Of a stretch of 30,000 nucleotides of DNA, positions 26,826 to 30,000 are shown one piece after another. The notes beneath the pieces are model-generated. The model worked only from the letters and a program-made list of their open reading frames with translations, was not told where the DNA came from and did not search any database. The position numbers and the translations under genes are program-made. Each line of letters opens with the position of its first letter. Positions within the stretch are counted from its first letter, which is position 1. This DNA comes from Prorocentrum cordatum (taxonomy: Eukaryota; Sar; Dinophyceae; Prorocentrales; Prorocentraceae): NCBI GenBank assembly GCA_963575745.1, contig CAUYUJ010004331.1, positions 1 through 30,000 of the forward strand. Reading direction: 5' to 3'.

Positions 26826-27787
26826 TCGGATGTAGGCCTGGCTCGCGGCGGCGTGCTCGCGCGCGAGCAGGCTGGAGCACATGCGCTCCAGCTTGGCCAG
26901 GGGCGCGCCCCCCAGAGCGCCCCCCTCCAGGATCTGCCTCAGCGACGTCACGGCGCGGGCGGTCTCCTGGAGCGCGGCCTCGGGCGGCAGGGCGCCCCTG
27001 CCCGCGTGGGGGCCCGACTCCCGCCACGCGTGCAGGCAGTGCAGCAGCGCGTGTGCGACGAAGGCGCCCACGTCATCTCCGAAGCTCTCGCGCGGGCGCT
27101 GCTGCGCGTGGGCCCCAAGGTCCTCCGGCAGGCCGTCGCTGCCCACGCGCGAGCTCGCCGCCCGCCGCCGCTTCTTCGGAGCGTGCGCGCCCTGCCCCCC
27201 GGCATCGGCGGGCGGAGCCGCGGCGGCGGCGCCGGCATCTCCGCCTCGCCCGCGCCGCTCGTCGCCGGCATCGCCCGCGGGGGCGGCCTTCTCCAGAGCC
27301 TCCCGGGCCTCCTGGACGCGCACGAGCGCCTCCTTGCACCGCCCCTGCAGGCCCTCGGGGTTCTTGTCGGGGTGCAGCAGCAGCGCCAGCCGCCTGTACG
27401 CCAGCCGCACGGCGTACGCGCTCGGCGCCCCCCCGCCGGCGCCGTCGAGCCCCAGGACCTCCGTCGGCCGCCGAGGCGATGCGCCGAGAATGCGGTCCAC
27501 CTCCACGCGCGCCTTCCCCGCGCGCCGCTCCGCGGCCTCGGCGGCGGCCTCCTCGCGGCGGCGCCTGGCCTCGTCCGCGCCCGCGGCGGCCGCGGCAGCG
27601 GCCGCCGCCTCGGCGAAGGCCGCGGCCTCGGCGGCGGCCTCGGCCTCGGCGGCCTCGTCGGCCTCCGCCTGGGCCTGCTCGCGCGCCGCCTCGTCGTCGC
27701 GCACGCCGCCCTGGGCGGGCTCGCGGCCGTCCCCCTCGCCGGACGAGGCGCTGCACTCCTGCGAGCAGCGTTGAACCGATCCCCAGC
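26826..27787 (-). CDS. J-domain (DnaJ/HSP40-like) protein, main exon
   Basis: The minus frame reads a long Ala/Glu/Arg helix (about 27490-27690), then a J-domain (about 27290-27470) with PTEVLGLDG, AYRRLALLLHPDKNPEG and a closing helix ending REALEK. The diagnostic HPD lies in HPDKNP at 27357-27374. J-domains stimulate ATP hydrolysis by Hsp70. After the domain comes PKKRRR (about 27161-27180), a likely nuclear signal, and a helical segment (VAHALLHCLHAWRESG, TARAVTSLRQIL, LAKLERMCSSLL). There is no Gly/Phe region or zinc domain, so it is a type III (DNAJC-like) protein. The 5' boundary is 27787 (CCCAAG|GC, at the end of a family A element) or 27758 (CTCGCAG|G). The 3' boundary near 26826 is unclear: the frame reads on to about 26655 but loses protein character. 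An initiator Met is not identified. Confidence 0.8.
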
Positions 27788-28029
27788 CTTGGGTCGGGCC
27801 TGTCCCCCTACAGGGGGATTTTGGGCGAAACACGAAAATACTCAAAACATGCTCCAACCATGCCAAAAAATACTCTATTATCCCGGCAAAGCAACCTAAC
27901 AGCGATGTGTAGGAGCATATCTGGAAGCATTCCCCTTAAGATTCAGATGAGAATCCAGTTGTAGAATTGTGCTGTTCTCGCAGTCGTAGTCGCATTCGCG
28001 ATGACAGTCGCAGTGGCAACGGCAGTCAC

Positions 28030-28262
28030 AGACACAGCCTCAGCCTCAGCCTGCCTCAGCCTCAGCCTCAGCCTGCCTCAGCCTCAGCCTGCCTCAGCCT
28101 CAGCCTCAGCCTGCTTCAGCCTCAGCCTCAGTCTGCCTTCAGCCTCGGCCTCAGCCTCAGCCTGCCTCAGCCTCAGCCTGCTCAGCCTCAGCCTCAGCCT
28201 CAGCCTGCCTCAGCCTCATCAGCCTCAGCCTGCCTCAGCCTCAGCCTCAGCCTGCCTCAGCA
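28030..28262. repeat. CCTCAG/CCTGCCTCAG minisatellite
   Basis: About 230 bp of CAGCCT hexamers with regular TGC interruptions (CAGCCTGCCTCAGCCT). All frames are open and Ser/Leu/Gln-rich, as expected for a six-base unit. Confidence 0.92.
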
Positions 28263-28665
28263 TTCAAAATGTGGCCCGGGAATGGAGTTCTGGGAACTCG
28301 AAGAACACGAAGTGGCCTACAGTTGGCTCCGGGCATTCAAAATCATGCCCAGGAATGGAGTTCTGGGAACTCGAAGACCACGAAGTGGCCTACAGTTGGC
28401 TCCGGGCATCCAAAATGTGGCCCGGGAATGGAGTTCTGGGAACTCGAAGAGCACGAAGTGGCCTACAGTTGGCTCCGGGCATCCAAAATGTGGCCCGGGA
28501 ATGGAGTTCTGGGAACTCGAAGACCACGAAGTGGCCTACAGTTGGCTCCGGGCATTCAAAATGTGGCCCGGGAATGGAATTCTGGGAAGTCGAAGACCAC
28601 GAAGTGGCCTACAGTTGGCTCCGGGCATTCAGAATGTGGCCCGGGAATGGAGTTCTGGGAGGTGA
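28262..28665. repeat. 73 bp tandem array, five and a half units
   Basis: ATGTGGCCCGGGAATGG starts units at about 28267, 28341 (variant), 28414, 28487, 28560 and 28633, a 73 bp period. Since 73 is not a multiple of three, the same sequence is read in a new frame in each unit, so the open frames that cross it are not evolving as protein. Confidence 0.93.
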
Positions 28666-28861
28666 CTGTTGGCTTAAAACGACTTCTGCGGCACCCTGTC
28701 CGGCACCCGCCCAGACCCCCCTGTGGAGTCATCTGCTGCTCTCTTTTGACCCTACTAGAAACCTATCAGAACAAGCTGTTAGGTAATTACAACGTCCCCG
28801 GACTATGATTTGACTTTTTGGGGATATCCCCCCGTAGAGGGGCAGGCCCGACTTAGCCCTA

Positions 28862-29015
28862 GCCCCACTGGCGTGGCACGGGCCCCACTGGCCGATCTGC
28901 CCCCCCCTGGATAGAACTATAGCATGCTCCCTTCGAGTTCTGGGGTCGCACCGGCGTGTACGGGATGGTGGGGATCGGGATGGGGATGGGGCTCTGTTAC
29001 AGTCACAACTGATAG
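28862..29015 (-). mobile_element. Family C element, copy 3, truncated
   Basis: The reverse complement carries CCCCATCCCCATCCC, AACTCGAAGGGAGCATG and GGCCAGTGGGGCCCGTGCCA in the same order as 21047-21240. The end next to the family A element at 28856 lacks the terminal repeat, as if cut by that insertion. Confidence 0.6.
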
Positions 29016-29391
29016 CAAGGATGCGCGATGAGGATGCGAGCCACTTGGACCCCCGTGTCGAATCGTTTCGAGCGGGGCTGGCAATCGAAATGGGTGAAGG
29101 ATGGGCCGAGGAGGCGAGAATGCAAGGGGGTACCCTTGGGAAGGTTGCCCATCCTGACCATCGATGTCAACTGTGTCTCGGGCCGGGCGAAGGGGGGGGG
29201 GATAGCAAAGGGGGGGGGTGATGATCAGCTCACGTAGCTAACTTTCCCGGCGCCTCCCGGCGCCGGGAGGCGCCCATGTATATCGAGGAATGGGCCCGGC
29301 GGCGGGGCCGAAACCAGCTGCATGCAGCAGACTTCGCCAACCCCCCCTTTCCTAATGCCCCCCTTTCGTCCGGCCCGAGTGTCGGCGATAC
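29016..29391. other. Unassigned sequence with a perfect 26 bp palindrome
   Basis: No exon-like frame is recognised. 29249-29274 is an exact palindrome: GGCGCCTCCC, then GGCGCC, then GGGAGGCGCC. 29193-29218 has two G runs. Confidence 0.5.
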
Positions 29392-29627
29392 TCATCCTCC
29401 GGGGGCGCCGCCTCCGCGGCGCAGTTCTCCAGGCAGGCCATCGGCGCCGCTGCGACCGCCGCGGCGGGCGCCAGCGCCGGCAGCGCCAGCGCCGGCCCCG
29501 CCAGCGCCCGGGGAGGGCGGCAGCCGCGCCCGCGCCGGGTGGCACGGCAGCACGCGTAGCCCCAGCGGCCGGCGGCGCGGTCGTAGTAGGACCCGAACAC
29601 GGCCGAGTGGCCGCCCTCGAGCTGGTC
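29392..29627 (-). CDS. Exon resembling the C-terminal region of SLU7-type splicing factors
   Basis: The minus frame begins with EDQLEGGHSAVFGSYYDR, then WGYACCRATRRGRGC, followed by an Ala/Pro-rich tail to PPEDE. SLU7 (Prp18-interacting, second-step pre-mRNA splicing factor, nuclear) has a conserved H(T/S)xxWGSxW...WGYxCCxxxxxxxYC segment, and the spacing here fits well with Phe in place of the first Trp. Third positions are almost all G or C. The exon likely starts after TTCGAG|GAC (29627) or slightly upstream, next to a foldback element. GATGA|GTATCG at 29391 is a possible donor; GAG|GATGAG would be in phase with the J-domain exon downstream. It may belong to the same gene or to a separate one. 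The family call is from memory of the motif. Confidence 0.5.
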
Positions 29628-29639
29628 CTCGAATTTAAG

Positions 29640-29812
29640 GCCGACGAGAGCTATGTATGCACGGCCACTGGTCCCTGGCCAGGCCCCTCCTGAATCCAGC
29701 AGCGGTGTGCACGCCACGCCCTCCTGGCCTGGCCAGGAGGGCGAGCACGCAGCTCCTGGGTTCAGGATGGGCCTGGCCAGGGAGCAGCAGAGATGTATAG
29801 ACGTCGTCGCCC
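29640..29812. mobile_element. Foldback element family F, copy 2
   Basis: Inverted outer arms (CCGACGAGAGCTATGTATGC with ATGTATAGACGTCGTCGCC), then CCCTGGCCAGGCCC with GGGCCTGGCCAGGG, and the inner CGCCCTCCTGGCCTGGCCAG that folds with GCCAGGAGGGCG. It is homologous along its whole length to 14582-14745. Its left end abuts the SLU7-like exon, so on the minus strand it occupies the end of an intron. Confidence 0.8.
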
Positions 29813-29825
29813 GAGGCTGAGCACC

Positions 29826-30000
29826 GATCCGCAACACGCAACCCGTGGCGTGCCGACACGGGGCTCGGCACGTGGATCAAAAGCGGAGGTCCGGCGCGAC
29901 TCGTCCGCCGAGACGTGGGCCGACACGTTGAGCCAACACGCGCCGTGTTGACACGGACGTTGTGGACACGGCACGTGTGGCGTTTCAGAGAGGGCGTATC
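29826..30000. mobile_element. Dispersed repeat family E, copy 3 (reaches the window edge)
   Basis: CCGCAACACGCAACCCG, GACACGGGGCTC, CGTGGGCCGACACGTTGAGC, CAACACGC and CGGCACGTGTGGCGTTTC follow the same order as at 6221-6400 and 17400-17590. This is the most GC-rich copy. Confidence 0.6.

Larger units (their letters stand above)
27789..28856. mobile_element. Family A element filled with tandem repeats, upstream of the J-domain exon
   Basis: Left terminus TGGGTCGGGCCTGTCCCCCT with AT-rich subterminal DNA (AAAATACTCAAAACATGCTC), and right terminus CCGTAGAGGGGCAGGCCCGA then CTTAG. These are inverted relative to each other, and 28790-28830 is the matching AT-rich part. CCCCAGCCT and CCCTAGCCC outside the ends may be a diverged duplication. 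Between them lie the CCTCAG and 73 bp arrays. On the minus strand it would form the 3' part of the intron ahead of the J-domain exon. Confidence 0.6.

Noticed and set aside
28001-28808. Frames of 180 to 260 residues across the CCTCAG and 73 bp arrays
   Set aside because: The 73 bp period shifts frame in each unit, so the protein repeat only looks conserved because DNA is repeated in three frames.

Overview
The window looks like nuclear DNA of a repeat-saturated, GC-rich protist, most likely a dinoflagellate. A Prorocentrum-like genome would fit, but the species is a guess. Reasons: isolated exons with very high G/C at third codon positions, introns ending AG|G, all gene-like segments on one strand (minus), introns that are themselves inverted-repeat elements, and large fields of trinucleotide and satellite repeats. 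There are no bacterial operons, rRNA, tRNA or CRISPR. Most long open frames are translations of GAT, CTC, GGA or satellite repeats and are not genes.

Layout. 1-5.4 kb: a GAT tract, then a 3.6 kb inverted pair of 77-90 bp satellite arrays bounded by a shared terminal module. 5.4-7.4 kb: low-complexity DNA and a dispersed repeat. 7.4-9.0 kb: a complete inverted-terminal-repeat element (family A) that carries the same satellite and has a 9 bp direct repeat at both ends. 9.2-11.1 kb: a MITE-like element (family D) running into 14 monomers of a 113 bp hairpin satellite. 11.1-11.5 kb: a candidate exon next to a family A element placed as an intron. 11.6-17.2 kb: a 1.5 kb foldback, a 1.1 kb CAT tract, GT-rich DNA and smaller foldbacks. 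17.4-18.7 kb: dispersed repeats, a second D element, a candidate exon, then three A elements in a row. 18.7-21.0 kb: GC-rich and trinucleotide DNA with a 147 bp palindrome. 21.0-21.4 kb: the 3' end of a minus-strand gene whose last intron is a family C inverted-repeat element. 22-25.8 kb: further dispersed repeats. 25.8-27.8 kb: a minus-strand J-domain (DnaJ-like) protein gene with two downstream introns that are also inverted-repeat elements. 27.8-28.9 kb: a family A element filled with tandem repeats. 29.4-29.6 kb: a minus-strand exon resembling the C-terminal part of SLU7-type splicing factors.

The unifying observation is a set of short inverted-repeat elements, at least three families, whose ends carry usable splice sites and which lie exactly between coding segments. 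They behave like introners (transposable elements that create introns). Two of the larger family A copies have also become containers for satellite arrays. All exon boundaries are inferred from the DNA alone.
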